Shown: in pieces, positions 48,141 to 56,312 of the stretch
Layout: each line of letters begins with the position of its first letter
How positions within the stretch are numbered: the stretch's first letter is position 1
Assembly (NCBI RefSeq): GCF_000298215.1
Contig: NZ_BAHD01000033.1
Span: forward strand, 1-64,000
DNA: 64,000 bases
From: Kineosphaera limosa NBRC 100340
GTDB lineage: Bacteria > Actinomycetota > Actinomycetes > Actinomycetales > Dermatophilaceae
Reading direction: 5' to 3'
Notes under the pieces: generated by a model
Databases searched by the model: none
Seen by the model: the letters and a program-made list of their open reading frames with translations, nothing else
Told to the model about the DNA's origin: nothing
Translations under genes and position numbers: made by a program

Positions 48141-48385
48141 TCGCCCCGGAGCTCTTCGAGGAAGTCCCCGATCTCGAGGCCGGCGGGCAGCGCAACGCGC
48201 CTGAGGTCAACGGTTCGCGCCGGACCCTGTGCCTTGGGCGGAAGGACCGTGGCCGATGAGGCGCTGGGGACCACCCGAGCCACCTCGCGGTTGTGCCGCG
48301 TCACGACATAGGTCTCGCCCGCTGCGACATCGTCGAGCATCTGCGTCGGGTTCTGACGCAGCTCACCCACCGAGATGGTCTTCAT
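48134..48385 (-). CDS. Phd/YefM-type antitoxin
   Basis: An 83-aa antitoxin. The N-terminus is the Phd/YefM DNA-binding fold (KTISVGELRQNPTQMLDDVA, AGETYVVTRHNREVARVVP), and the C-terminus (DLRRVALPAGLEIGDFLEEL) is the toxin-binding tail. It represses its own operon. ATG 48385. It overlaps the PIN toxin by seven bases. Confidence 0.88.
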   Translation of the reverse strand: MKTISVGELRQNPTQMLDDVAAGETYVVTRHNREVARVVPSASSATVLPPKAQGPARTVDLRRVALPAGLEIGDFLEELRGEW

Positions 48386-48462
48386 GCCTTCCCACGCTAT
48401 CGAGAATGTCTACCAAATGTCTACAGAGACACCTGTGGGTCGGGGGTCCCGTGGGACCTGCA

Positions 48463-48993
48463 TCAGGACTGCCACCGCATGAGAATCCCCTCGCCGCCGC
48501 TGAACTCGAGCCCAGGCAGGGCGAAATCGCGGGTGACCTCCACGAAACCGAGTTGCTCGTGCAACAGGATCGAGGCCCGATTGACGGCCGAAGCAAAGCA
48601 CCAGACCTCTTGCGCGCCTCGCGCAACTGCCGCGTCGAGCCGAGCACTCGTCAGCTGGCCGGCTACGCCCCGGCGTCGGTGATTCGGGGCGACGATCACG
48701 CCCGTCAGGTACCACCCCGCCGGCATGCCGCGGGCGTCGCGGGCACCGGGGTCCAACCAGGTCGCCTTCCCGTACCCGACGAGTTCGCCGACGTGATGCG
48801 CAACGACGACGATGTGCCCGAGATCCTTGAGGGCAGCGCTGAAGGCGCGCCTCCAGGTGTCAATATCTGCACCTTCTCTGGCGGCCGCCAAGGCAGCGCA
48901 CCGATCGACGTCTCCGAGTGTTAACGGCGCGAGTGTGATCGGAAGCCGAGTTGACGGCGTAACGCCGGGGGAGTACCTGGCGAACTCGACCAC
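48463..48993 (-). CDS. GNAT family N-acetyltransferase
   Basis: A 176-aa acetyl-CoA-dependent transferase. The acetyl-CoA loop is GVIVAPNHRRRGVAGQLTSA (R-R-R-G-V-A), and NRASILLHEQLGFVEVTRDF is the last conserved block. The acceptor is unknown. GTG 48993 is the longest in-frame start. It lies between the first Phd/VapC pair and a second GNAT gene, in a patch rich in mobile small genes. Confidence 0.85.
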   Translation of the reverse strand: MVEFARYSPGVTPSTRLPITLAPLTLGDVDRCAALAAAREGADIDTWRRAFSAALKDLGHIVVVAHHVGELVGYGKATWLDPGARDARGMPAGWYLTGVIVAPNHRRRGVAGQLTSARLDAAVARGAQEVWCFASAVNRASILLHEQLGFVEVTRDFALPGLEFSGGEGILMRWQS

Positions 48994-49074
48994 GTCCCCG
49001 ACGCTACACGTCGAGGGCGGGTGCTCGTTGGGCTACGGGATGGAACTGCGCCCAAGGGGTCGTAGCGGTTTCGG

Positions 49075-49749
49075 TCAGGAAGCCGGCAGGGGCTTGACGA
49101 TGTGCTCGAGGGTGAGCAGTCGAAATCCGCACCGCTGCGACAGAAGAATGGAGGGGGCGTCTTGGGCGATCGTGCGGTGTTGCACTATCGCGATTCCCAA
49201 TCGTGCGGCGCCAATGAGAACTGCCTTCTCGGCTGCGGTTGCGCATCCTGTTCCGCGATCTTGCGGCGTGGTGAGCACGCTGACTTCCGGTGGCCCCGCC
49301 GGTGTTGGCAGCAGCGAGCACATGGCCGCGATATGGTCGTCGGCCATCACCGCGGACGCGAGGATGGTGTCGCCTCCCACCCGTGGTTTCGCGGCGGCCA
49401 GGTCCGATGCTGGGCAGCGCTGGTGGAAGTCTGCGACCAGTTCATGATCCGTGTCATGCAGGAGTTGCGTGGGCCGCTTCGGGGTAGTCGCGAGCCTTGT
49501 GTCGATGAATCCGCGCACGCCGAGAAAGCGCTCTGTCCAGCGGTGCTGAGGTTGGCCGGATTCGGGATACACGGCCAGCACGCGGTCCTTGAACTCGACA
49601 AGACGCGGTCCCAGCGCATCGGACGCGCCCAGTGCTTGCACCCACGCGCGACCGGTATCCAGCAAGTCGTCGCCAGGAACCCCCCAGCATTCGCCGAGCG
49701 CCATCAACTCGGCGTCGCTCGGGGCTTGAAGGAAGTCTCGCGGATCCAT
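49075..49749 (-). CDS. GNAT-fold acetyltransferase with N-terminal extension
   Basis: A 224-aa protein. The C-terminal half is GNAT-like (PEVSVLTTPQDRGTGCATAA, EKAVLIGAARLGIAIVQHRT, GFRLLTLEHIV), where RGTGCA is the acetyl-CoA loop. The N-terminal ~90 residues (MDPRDFLQAPSDAELMALGE, CWGVPGDDLLDTGRAWVQAL) have no recognised fold. The function and acceptor are not known. ATG 49749. Confidence 0.72.
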   Translation of the reverse strand: MDPRDFLQAPSDAELMALGECWGVPGDDLLDTGRAWVQALGASDALGPRLVEFKDRVLAVYPESGQPQHRWTERFLGVRGFIDTRLATTPKRPTQLLHDTDHELVADFHQRCPASDLAAAKPRVGGDTILASAVMADDHIAAMCSLLPTPAGPPEVSVLTTPQDRGTGCATAAEKAVLIGAARLGIAIVQHRTIAQDAPSILLSQRCGFRLLTLEHIVKPLPAS

Positions 49750-50115
49750 GGTGGAAGGTTAGGCGCAGGCGGGGCAGCCAGAGGGCCCCATCGGTAGGAG
49801 CGGGAACGTTCGGAATGACATAATGTAGATTATCGGCGTCACGGGATCGGGTCAGGTGTGGTGGGCCGAGGTCTGCGACCGCACGTTCGCGTGGAAGAGT
49901 TCGACCATGCGGCAGATTGACCTCTCGGGCGTAGAAGGTGTGCGTTGGGGCACCCGGGCCACGACCGACTCACCGATCCGATACGGCGCGATGACGGTGC
50001 CGGCGCTATTCAGTGGCCGCACGCGCTCACCCGCGAGCGCCGGGAACTTGCTCCCCCACGGCAGCCGCGAGTCGCTGCGCTGAGACGCTCCCCTCGCCCT
50101 CGTGCATCGGACGCC
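49750..50115. other. Non-coding gap between a GNAT gene and a VapC-like toxin
   Basis: No supported gene in 366 bases. The frames that are open (for example 49856-50083) have poor codon use and no ribosome site. An AT-rich element with inverted ATAAT/ATTAT around GTAG lies at 49821-49834, and GAACGTTC is just left of it; these may be promoter or operator remnants. Confidence 0.5.
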
Positions 50116-50541
50116 TCACTGGTTGATGTCGATGACCGCAATGCCCGAGGCTTGCCACGCCGCCAGGAGTTGCGCGTCGCCGGCAGCAGCCACCAGGTCA
50201 GCAGCCTGGAGCTTCACCGCGGAAGCACAGTGCATGGCGTCGTACCCGCGCAGGGCCAAGGACGAGGCCAGATTCGCTGCATCGGTGGCTAGCGCCTCGG
50301 ACACCTCCACCACGTTCAGCTCCGACCACATGCCCACGAAGTTCGCCCACGCCTCGGCGTGCTCGTCCTCGGAGATTCGAGACTGGCGCCGGGCCGCGGC
50401 CAGGGCGGCAGCCGTCTCGACAAATGCCAATCTGGACGTGACTCGATGGTCCGCGCTACTCCACACGAGACGACACTTCGCCGTACTCGGCTCCGCGATC
50501 AGAATCGGCACCAGGGCGGAGGTGTCCAGGTACACAATCAA
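50116..50541 (-). CDS. PIN domain ribonuclease toxin (VapC-like), second copy
   Basis: A 141-aa toxin with PIN acidic residues in MIVYLDTSALVPILIAEP (Asp 6), AFVETAAALAAARR (Glu ~42), ALRGYDAMHCASAVK (Asp ~100) and AAGDAQLLAAW (Asp ~121). The arrangement matches VapC. It overlaps the stop of the upstream antitoxin gene by four bases. Sequence similarity to the first PIN toxin is low, so the pairs were probably acquired separately. Confidence 0.88.
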   Translation of the reverse strand: MIVYLDTSALVPILIAEPSTAKCRLVWSSADHRVTSRLAFVETAAALAAARRQSRISEDEHAEAWANFVGMWSELNVVEVSEALATDAANLASSLALRGYDAMHCASAVKLQAADLVAAAGDAQLLAAWQASGIAVIDINQ

Positions 50542-50798
50542 CGACGCTGCTCAGCGATGAGATCGCTCACGGTGCCGGCCGTCTTGATCGGCTCGGGCAA
50601 ACGTCGACGCGTGCGACTCGCCGGCGTGACCAGCCCCTGCGCAACGAGCTGTTCCAGAGCCGTCGGGGCTCCCACCGGCACGATCCTCGCCACCGGTCGA
50701 CCATGATCCGTCACCGTGATCGTGTGCCCCTCACGCACCGCAGCCAAGTGACGGCTTAGCCCGTCTCGCAGTTCGCGAACGCCGACCTCAGTCACCAC
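50538..50798 (-). CDS. Phd/YefM-type antitoxin, second copy
   Basis: An 86-aa antitoxin (TEVGVRELRDGLSRHLAAVR, EGHTITVTDHGRPVARIVPV) of the Phd/YefM type, with a long toxin-binding tail (PEPIKTAGTVSDLIAEQRR). GTG 50798 or 50795 starts it. It precedes the PIN toxin with a four-base overlap. Confidence 0.87.
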   Translation of the reverse strand: MVTEVGVRELRDGLSRHLAAVREGHTITVTDHGRPVARIVPVGAPTALEQLVAQGLVTPASRTRRRLPEPIKTAGTVSDLIAEQRR

Positions 50799-50927
50799 TC
50801 CCCCTCACCAACAGCCCAAGATAGCCATTTTCAGGCGACCTATTGTGGCCATTTTGACACTCTGCGAGCTGGACTTCAATACAGCGCACGCCGGCGATAG
50901 GACCACGCGGACGTTATCGCAGATCCC

Positions 50928-51539
50928 CTAGACCGGCTCGAGGGGTCGGAACGGCCCAGCGGGCGCCTCGATGCGAATGCGTTGACCGGGGCGCACGTCG
51001 CCGGAGCGCTCGACGACTCCCATGACTCCGGCCCTGCGCACGACCTGACCATTGGCGCTTCTGGCTTCAGGCGAGCCGGTCGGCGGCGCCGGGCCGTCGG
51101 TCGGTGAGCCGTCGGACGTGGTGAGCACGACCTTCAACAGACCGGGGCGGAACGCGTTGATCTGGGCACAGGGGTTGCGCAGACCCGTGAGCCGCACCAC
51201 GGCCTCGCCGAAGATCAGTCGGGTGTCGGTCGGCAAATCCAAGAGGTCGACGCCGGCCGTGAGGATGTTCTCGCCGAGGTCCCCCGGCGACAGCTCGTAT
51301 CCATGCTCGCGCGCAACGTCGAAAAGCTCCGACTGGATGAGATGCACCTGGCGTAGATTGGGCTGGTTCGGGTCGCGACGCACCCGGGACCGGTGCTGCA
51401 CCAGAGTGCCGGCGTGGGCATCGCCGACGACTCCCAGGCCGGCGACAAGGCTGATCGCCTCGACCGGAGCTTTGCTGAAGCGGTGCAGTTCGTCCCGGCA
51501 CACGGCGAGAACCCGGGCGTTGCCGGTGTCGGCAGCCAT
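50928..51539 (-). CDS. MOSC domain protein
   Basis: A 203-aa protein of the MOSC (molybdenum-cofactor sulfurase C-terminal) superfamily: VAGLGVVGDAHAGTLVQHRS, RQVHLIQSELFDVAREHGYE, LSPGDLGENILTAGVDLLDL and LTGLRNPCAQINAFRPGLLK. The Cys in RNPCAQI is the conserved MOSC cysteine. Such proteins may use the molybdenum cofactor or bind small metal ligands (YiiM-like). ATG 51539 overlaps the stop codon of the upstream AbrB gene (TGATG), an unusual coupling. Confidence 0.87.
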   Translation of the reverse strand: MAADTGNARVLAVCRDELHRFSKAPVEAISLVAGLGVVGDAHAGTLVQHRSRVRRDPNQPNLRQVHLIQSELFDVAREHGYELSPGDLGENILTAGVDLLDLPTDTRLIFGEAVVRLTGLRNPCAQINAFRPGLLKVVLTTSDGSPTDGPAPPTGSPEARSANGQVVRRAGVMGVVERSGDVRPGQRIRIEAPAGPFRPLEPV

Positions 51540-51784
51540 CAACGCACCGACTCCGCTGCACCCGCCGCGATCGCGTCGTCCATCTCGTCAAGCGTCACCG
51601 CGGGCCTGCCACGACCCATGGTGCCGAACAGGTCCAGGACGCTTCTTCGCTGCCTGGCCAGCACGTAGTCTCCGTCGGCAGTGCGGGTGAAAGTCACCTT
51701 CGTCCCAGGGGTAAGTCCCAGGTCCTCGCGAACTTCCCGCGGCACCGTGATCTGCCCCTTGGATGTCATCGTCGCAGTCGCCAT
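51539..51784 (-). CDS. AbrB/SpoVT-type DNA-binding protein (antitoxin-like)
   Basis: An 81-aa protein whose N-terminus is the swapped-hairpin AbrB fold: ATATMTSKGQITVPREVRED, LGLTPGTKVTFTRTADGDYV. The C-terminal part (SVLDLFGTMGRGRPAVTLDE) resembles VapB toxin-binding tails, but the gene downstream is a MOSC gene, not a PIN toxin. AAGGGGG precedes ATG 51784. It may be an orphan antitoxin, or it may control the MOSC gene, with whose start it overlaps. Confidence 0.85.
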   Translation of the reverse strand: MATATMTSKGQITVPREVREDLGLTPGTKVTFTRTADGDYVLARQRRSVLDLFGTMGRGRPAVTLDEMDDAIAAGAAESVR

Positions 51785-51848
51785 TCGCACCCCCTTGCGC
51801 CAGAGTAAGGCGACCTGATCGCGCGGACAACGAGGAAGGCTGTCGGGG

Positions 51849-52715
51849 TCAGGGCGAGGGATGGCGGCGGGCGGGGTTGGGTCGGACGAGGGCGCGGTGG
51901 GGTGAGGCGTCGAGGAAGGCGCGTGTGATGGCCACGTAGTGCGGGGTGGATTCGGCGCTGATGGCGGTGACGAGCTCGCCGATGCGGTCGATCGCCACAT
52001 CCGCCGGGAACAGCTCGCCTGGGATGTCGGCGCACGTCAGCCACAACGGCGTGGCGATGACGAAGGCGTCGTGGACCCGGCGAGCATGTGCCCAGCCGTC
52101 GACGGCAGCTCGGGCCTGCAGCCCCGTCAACTCGACCACCGCGTCTTGCACGCCCTCGCGTAGCTGCGGGTAGTCCCAGACGATCGCGGCCATGCGCCGA
52201 GCGGTCGGCAGGTCGACGGAAAGCTCGGCCACCTCGACACTCCCCCGCGCCTGCCCCAGCGATTCGTCGGCCAGCACGTCGTCGAGCCACGACCGGGCCG
52301 GCCGGCAGCCCAACAGCAGGCCGGGCCGGTACTGCCCGAAGCCCTCCCGCGCAGCCGCGGCCAGGAGGCGCTCGCGCCGGCGGCGCCGCGACTGCGGGAT
52401 GTCGTGGATGACCGCGGCGAACGCTCCCTCCCAGCGCAGCGGATCCGGTGAGTCGCTGATCGTGCGGTACCTGCGCAGCATGGCGCCCGCCAAGTTGTAG
52501 ACGGCGACGCGCCCGTGCCGCTCGACCTGCAGGTCACCGGCCGACGCCAAACGGGACAGCAGCTGCCGGGCCGCAGGCTCGGCCGTGCCCAGGTGCCCGA
52601 GCAGCGGGATGAGGATCGGTCCGGGCACGGCGAGGGCATCGAGCAGACCGAAGGCGAAGCCGATGCGCGATGCGCCATTCGCCGGTGCGCGGCGCTGCAG
52701 AGCGAACTCGGCCAT
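51849..52715 (-). CDS. PaaX-like transcriptional regulator
   Basis: A 288-aa regulator. The N-terminus (GLLDALAVPGPILIPLLGHL, GTAEPAARQLLSRLASAGDL, QVERHGRVAVYNLAGAMLRR) is a winged helix of PaaX type. The middle block RWEGAFAAVIHDIPQSRRRR and GFGQYRPGLLLGCRP is the diagnostic PaaX region. PaaX proteins repress catabolic operons in response to acyl-CoA thioesters. No such operon lies nearby, so the target is unknown. It is divergent from the VC0807-type membrane gene, 61 bases apart. Confidence 0.82.
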   Translation of the reverse strand: MAEFALQRRAPANGASRIGFAFGLLDALAVPGPILIPLLGHLGTAEPAARQLLSRLASAGDLQVERHGRVAVYNLAGAMLRRYRTISDSPDPLRWEGAFAAVIHDIPQSRRRRRERLLAAAAREGFGQYRPGLLLGCRPARSWLDDVLADESLGQARGSVEVAELSVDLPTARRMAAIVWDYPQLREGVQDAVVELTGLQARAAVDGWAHARRVHDAFVIATPLWLTCADIPGELFPADVAIDRIGELVTAISAESTPHYVAITRAFLDASPHRALVRPNPARRHPSP

Positions 52716-52776
52716 TCCTGAACCGTACCTGTGATGCTATGGCCGTGAATACCGGTCGCGATGTAATACTTCCCAC

Positions 52777-53532
52777 ATGACATCGCAGCCCAGCGCGCCG
52801 GCGGGCCAAAACTCCCGACACGTGGCCACGCCGACCGAGTCGAGCAGAGCAGGCGGCCGACTGCGGCTGGCGATGACCGTGCTGCTGAGCATCGTCGCCC
52901 CCCTGGTCATCCTCAATGTCGCCAAGGCGCAAGACGTCCCGGACGTGCAGGCCTACATCCTGGCCAGCCTGCCTCCGCTGCTGGAGGCGATCATCACGGC
53001 GTTTTGGCGCCGCACGGTGGACACGTTCGCGGTCATCATCGTCGCCCTCAACCTGGGTTCGGCGGCCCTGGCGCTCGTCGGCGACACGAGCCCGACGATG
53101 CTCCTACTCAAGGACTCGGCGCTGACCGGGGCCTTCGGCCTCATCTGCCTCATTACGCTGCTGCCGATCGTGCCGCGGCCGCTGATGTTCTACTTCGGGC
53201 AGCGCTTCGGCGGCGGCGGTACCCCCGAGGGTGAGCAGCGCTTCGCCGACCTGTGGCAGCACCCTCAGTTCCGTCGGCTCATGCGGATCATCACCGCAAT
53301 GTGGGGCGTCGGCTTCGTGCTCGAGGCCGCTATCAAGGTCGTCGTCGCGGAGACGTATTCCTTCCAGGCCGCCTTCAACCTCAATCAGGTGCTGCCGCTC
53401 GTCGTCACTGCGCTGCTCGTCGTCGCCACGATCGCGCTCGGCCGATGGGGCAAGAAGCAGGGCGACAAGGCCCGAGCCCGGAGACTGAGCGAGGAGGCCG
53501 GCCGGCCGGCCGTCGCCGAACGCGTGAGCTGA
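52777..53532 (+). CDS. VC0807-type integral membrane protein
   Basis: A 251-aa membrane protein with about five or six helices (LAMTVLLSIVAPLVILNVAK, ILASLPPLLEAIITAFWRRT, FAVIIVALNLGSAALALV, LTGAFGLICLITLLPIVP, RIITAMWGVGFVLEAAIKVV) and the FYFGQRFGGGGTPEGEQRFA loop. The central helices resemble the VC0807 family, which has no known function. ATG 52777. It is divergent from the PaaX-like gene and could be its target. Confidence 0.72.
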   Translation: MTSQPSAPAGQNSRHVATPTESSRAGGRLRLAMTVLLSIVAPLVILNVAKAQDVPDVQAYILASLPPLLEAIITAFWRRTVDTFAVIIVALNLGSAALALVGDTSPTMLLLKDSALTGAFGLICLITLLPIVPRPLMFYFGQRFGGGGTPEGEQRFADLWQHPQFRRLMRIITAMWGVGFVLEAAIKVVVAETYSFQAAFNLNQVLPLVVTALLVVATIALGRWGKKQGDKARARRLSEEAGRPAVAERVS

Positions 53533-53590
53533 CGACGGCACGCGACCCTTCGCGCTCGCAGCCCTCCCTCGCGCACGGCAGACTCGCGGC

Positions 53591-55468
53591 ATGGACGCGC
53601 ACCAGCCGGCGGAGCCCGCAGAGATCACCCGCTCGACCCGCCGGGTCGCCGTCGTCGTCAATCCGGTGCACTCCGCCTCCCGTCGGGCGTTGGAGGCCCT
53701 GCGGGAATGCTGCGAGCGGTTCGACCTCGACGCGCCCGACGTGCGCGAGACGACGGCCGACTCCCCCGGCTACGAGCAGGCCCGCGAAGCGCTCGAGGAG
53801 GGCGCCGACGTGGTCGTCGTCATCGGGGGTGACGGCACCGTTCGCGAGGTCGCGCAGGCCCTGGCCGACACGGGCGTGCCGATGGGCATCGTGCCCACCG
53901 GCACGGCCAATCTGTACGCCCGCAATGCCGGGCTCTTCGGCCACGACCTGCAGCGCACGGTCCGCCTCGCGATCATCGGCGCCCCCGAGGCAGCGGACCT
54001 CGGGCAACTCGAGCTGACAACCGAGCACGGCACGCAGCAGCGCACCTTTCTCGTGGTCGTCGGCATGGGCCACGACGCCGACACGGTCGCCGACGTCGAG
54101 GACCGGCACAAGGCCACGCACGGCTGGCTTTCGTACTTCCTGCCCGGCGTACGCCGCCTCGGCAACCCCCTGATCCCCCTGCGCATCGACCTCGAGGGCC
54201 GCGAACCGGAGACGAGGGACGTGTGGTCGGTGCTCGTCGCCAACACCGGCATGATCCCGGGCGGCATCCACGTCGTGCCCGACGCCCGCCCCAACGACGG
54301 CGAGCTGCACCTGGCGATCGTCGCGCCCACCAAACTCACGCAGTGGGCGCGGATCGCCGCCGCCGGCATCCGGCCCCGCTATCGCGCCCCGAGTGGGCTG
54401 GAGTACCGGCGCGGCGAGCACGTCACCGTCGAGTCCGACTCCCCCAGGCGCGTGCAGGTCGACGGCGACGTCGTCGAGGGCGTCACCCGCCTCGACGCGC
54501 GCATCCGGCCCGGCGCCCTGACGGTGCACGCGATCCCCAGCCGCCAGTCGATCCCCCGGGTCGACGACCTGTCCGATGCGGCCGTCGCCCGGTTCGTCTT
54601 CGAGGCCCACGAGTACGGGGTCTCCCGCGACGGCGGCGCGGCCCTCGTGCGGCTGCTCACCGGCCTGACCGGCGACCGGTTCGTGCGGGTCAAGTATCTG
54701 CTCAACAGCCAGGGCGACATGCACGACCTCGAGCGGCTCGTCTACGACAGCCTCGGCGAGGCCCCGCGGATGACGCTCTTGACGCACATCGCCGAACAAG
54801 CCCGCGAGGTCGGCACCACCAGCGACGTCCGCGTGCTCTGCGACATCGACGACACAGTCAAGTGTGCGATTCACGACGATCGCTACCCCAAGGGCACCGT
54901 CTACCCCGGCGTCGAGGCGTTTCTGCAGGCCCTCGACGAAGGCAGCGCGACCGACCCGTCCCGACCCGGCGACCTCACCTTCGTCACCGCCCGCCCCGGC
55001 GGCCCGGCCGGCCTCTTCGAGCGCTACACCAGGCACAAGATGGACGACCTCGACCTGCCGCCGCACTCGATCATGGGCGGCTCGCTGCTCAATCTGCACA
55101 CCAAGACCGCCATCGCCGCCCGCAAGATCGAGAACCTCGGACGCGATCGGCGCCTCTTCCCCGAATGCCGCATGGTGTTCTGTGGAGACAGCGGCCAGGC
55201 CGACGCGCACGTCGGCCTCAAGGCGCGCCGCGACTACGGCGATCACGTCGTCGCCGTGTTCATCCACGACGTCGTCGGCATCGACGCACGCACCCGGCAG
55301 GACTGGCGCCGCGAAGGCGTCTACACCATCGACACCTGGGACGAGGCCGCCCGCATCGCCGAAGCCCTCGACCTCATCAGCGCCGACGGCCGGGAGCAGG
55401 TGGAGCGCGCAGTGAAGGAGGGCCGGCAACCGGAGCCGCGCACCGCAGCCGAGGCCAGACAGCGCTAA
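53591..55468 (+). CDS. Lipid kinase (DAGK) fused to App1-type phosphatase
   Basis: A 625-aa chain of two opposing domains. Residues ~20-325 are a diacylglycerol/sphingosine kinase-type lipid kinase: [20 protein letters not shown] (N-P-x-x-S), [20 protein letters not shown] (~78, GGDGT), [17 protein letters not shown] and a beta-sandwich end. Residues ~405-610 are App1/DUF2183: [16 protein letters not shown] (~416; D-x-D-x-T/V), [18 protein letters not shown] and [20 protein letters not shown] (~530), a Mg-dependent phosphatidate phosphatase fold. The kinase would make phosphatidic acid, and the phosphatase would remove that phosphate. Neither domain has a signal or membrane segment. ATG 53591 follows a weak site. 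Both assignments rest on clear motifs; the real lipid is unknown. Confidence 0.9.
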   Translation: MDAHQPAEPAEITRSTRRVAVVVNPVHSASRRALEALRECCERFDLDAPDVRETTADSPGYEQAREALEEGADVVVVIGGDGTVREVAQALADTGVPMGIVPTGTANLYARNAGLFGHDLQRTVRLAIIGAPEAADLGQLELTTEHGTQQRTFLVVVGMGHDADTVADVEDRHKATHGWLSYFLPGVRRLGNPLIPLRIDLEGREPETRDVWSVLVANTGMIPGGIHVVPDARPNDGELHLAIVAPTKLTQWARIAAAGIRPRYRAPSGLEYRRGEHVTVESDSPRRVQVDGDVVEGVTRLDARIRPGALTVHAIPSRQSIPRVDDLSDAAVARFVFEAHEYGVSRDGGAALVRLLTGLTGDRFVRVKYLLNSQGDMHDLERLVYDSLGEAPRMTLLTHIAEQAREVGTTSDVRVLCDIDDTVKCAIHDDRYPKGTVYPGVEAFLQALDEGSATDPSRPGDLTFVTARPGGPAGLFERYTRHKMDDLDLPPHSIMGGSLLNLHTKTAIAARKIENLGRDRRLFPECRMVFCGDSGQADAHVGLKARRDYGDHVVAVFIHDVVGIDARTRQDWRREGVYTIDTWDEAARIAEALDLISADGREQVERAVKEGRQPEPRTAAEARQR

Positions 55469-55490
55469 GGCGGCCCTTAGAGTGGCGGCC

Positions 55491-56297
55491 ATGGCCAGCA
55501 CTCCCCCGCCCCTTGGTGCCCACGTCGACCAGGAAGACCCGATCGCGCAGGCCCGAGCACGGGGTGCGCACATCGTCCAGATCTTCCTCGGCGACCCCCA
55601 GTCCTACAAAGGCCCGGTCGTGCGGTACGAGGGCGGCGCCGAGGCGTTGCGGGCCGCCGCCGACGAGGCCGGGATCGGGATCTACGTGCACGCGCCGTAC
55701 CCGATCAACGTCGCCTCGACGAACAATCGCATCCGCATCCCGGGCCGCAAACTGCTGCAACAGCACGTGAGCGCCGCCGCGCAGATCGGGGCCCGCGGCG
55801 TCATCGTGCACGGCGGCCACCTCGGCGCCGACCAGGACGCCGCCACCGGCTTCGACAACTGGCGCAAGTGCATCGACGGCCTCGAGATGCCAGTGCCGCT
55901 GCTCATCGAGAACACCGCCGGCGGCGACAACGCGATGGCCCGCCGACTGGAGGCGATCGCCCGGCTTTGGGACGCCATCGGCCAGGCAGACGGCGGAGAC
56001 ACCGTCGGCTTCTGCCTCGACACCTGCCACGCCCACGCCGGGGGCAACGACCTGGGCACCCTCGTCGATCAGGTGCGGGCCATCACCGGGCGCATCGACC
56101 TCGTGCACGCCAACGACTCCCGCGACGTCTTCGACTCCGGCGCCGACCGGCACACCAACCTCGGCGACGGCCACATCGATCCCGACGCCCTCGCCGACGT
56201 CATCCGCGCCGCCGCCGCGCCGACGCTCGTCGAGACGCCCGGAGGTGAGCAGGGCCAGGCCGCGGACATCGCCTGGCTGCGCGGCCGCCTGGCCTGA
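55491..56297 (+). CDS. nfo: Endonuclease IV (deoxyribonuclease IV)
   Basis: A 268-aa AP endonuclease with the TIM-barrel zinc site: [60 protein letters not shown] and [20 protein letters not shown], which supply most of the His, Glu and Asp ligands. It cleaves DNA 5' to abasic sites in base-excision repair. ATG 55491 or GTG 55482 are both possible. It sits 15 bases upstream of an AlkZ-like gene on the same strand, suggesting a DNA-repair pair. Confidence 0.9.
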   Translation: MASTPPPLGAHVDQEDPIAQARARGAHIVQIFLGDPQSYKGPVVRYEGGAEALRAAADEAGIGIYVHAPYPINVASTNNRIRIPGRKLLQQHVSAAAQIGARGVIVHGGHLGADQDAATGFDNWRKCIDGLEMPVPLLIENTAGGDNAMARRLEAIARLWDAIGQADGGDTVGFCLDTCHAHAGGNDLGTLVDQVRAITGRIDLVHANDSRDVFDSGADRHTNLGDGHIDPDALADVIRAAAAPTLVETPGGEQGQAADIAWLRGRLA

Positions 56298-56312
56298 GCA
56301 CCTACTGCGCCC

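Noticed and set aside
49856-50083. Small open frame of 75 codons
   Set aside because: Poor third-position bias, no ribosome site and no recognisable family.
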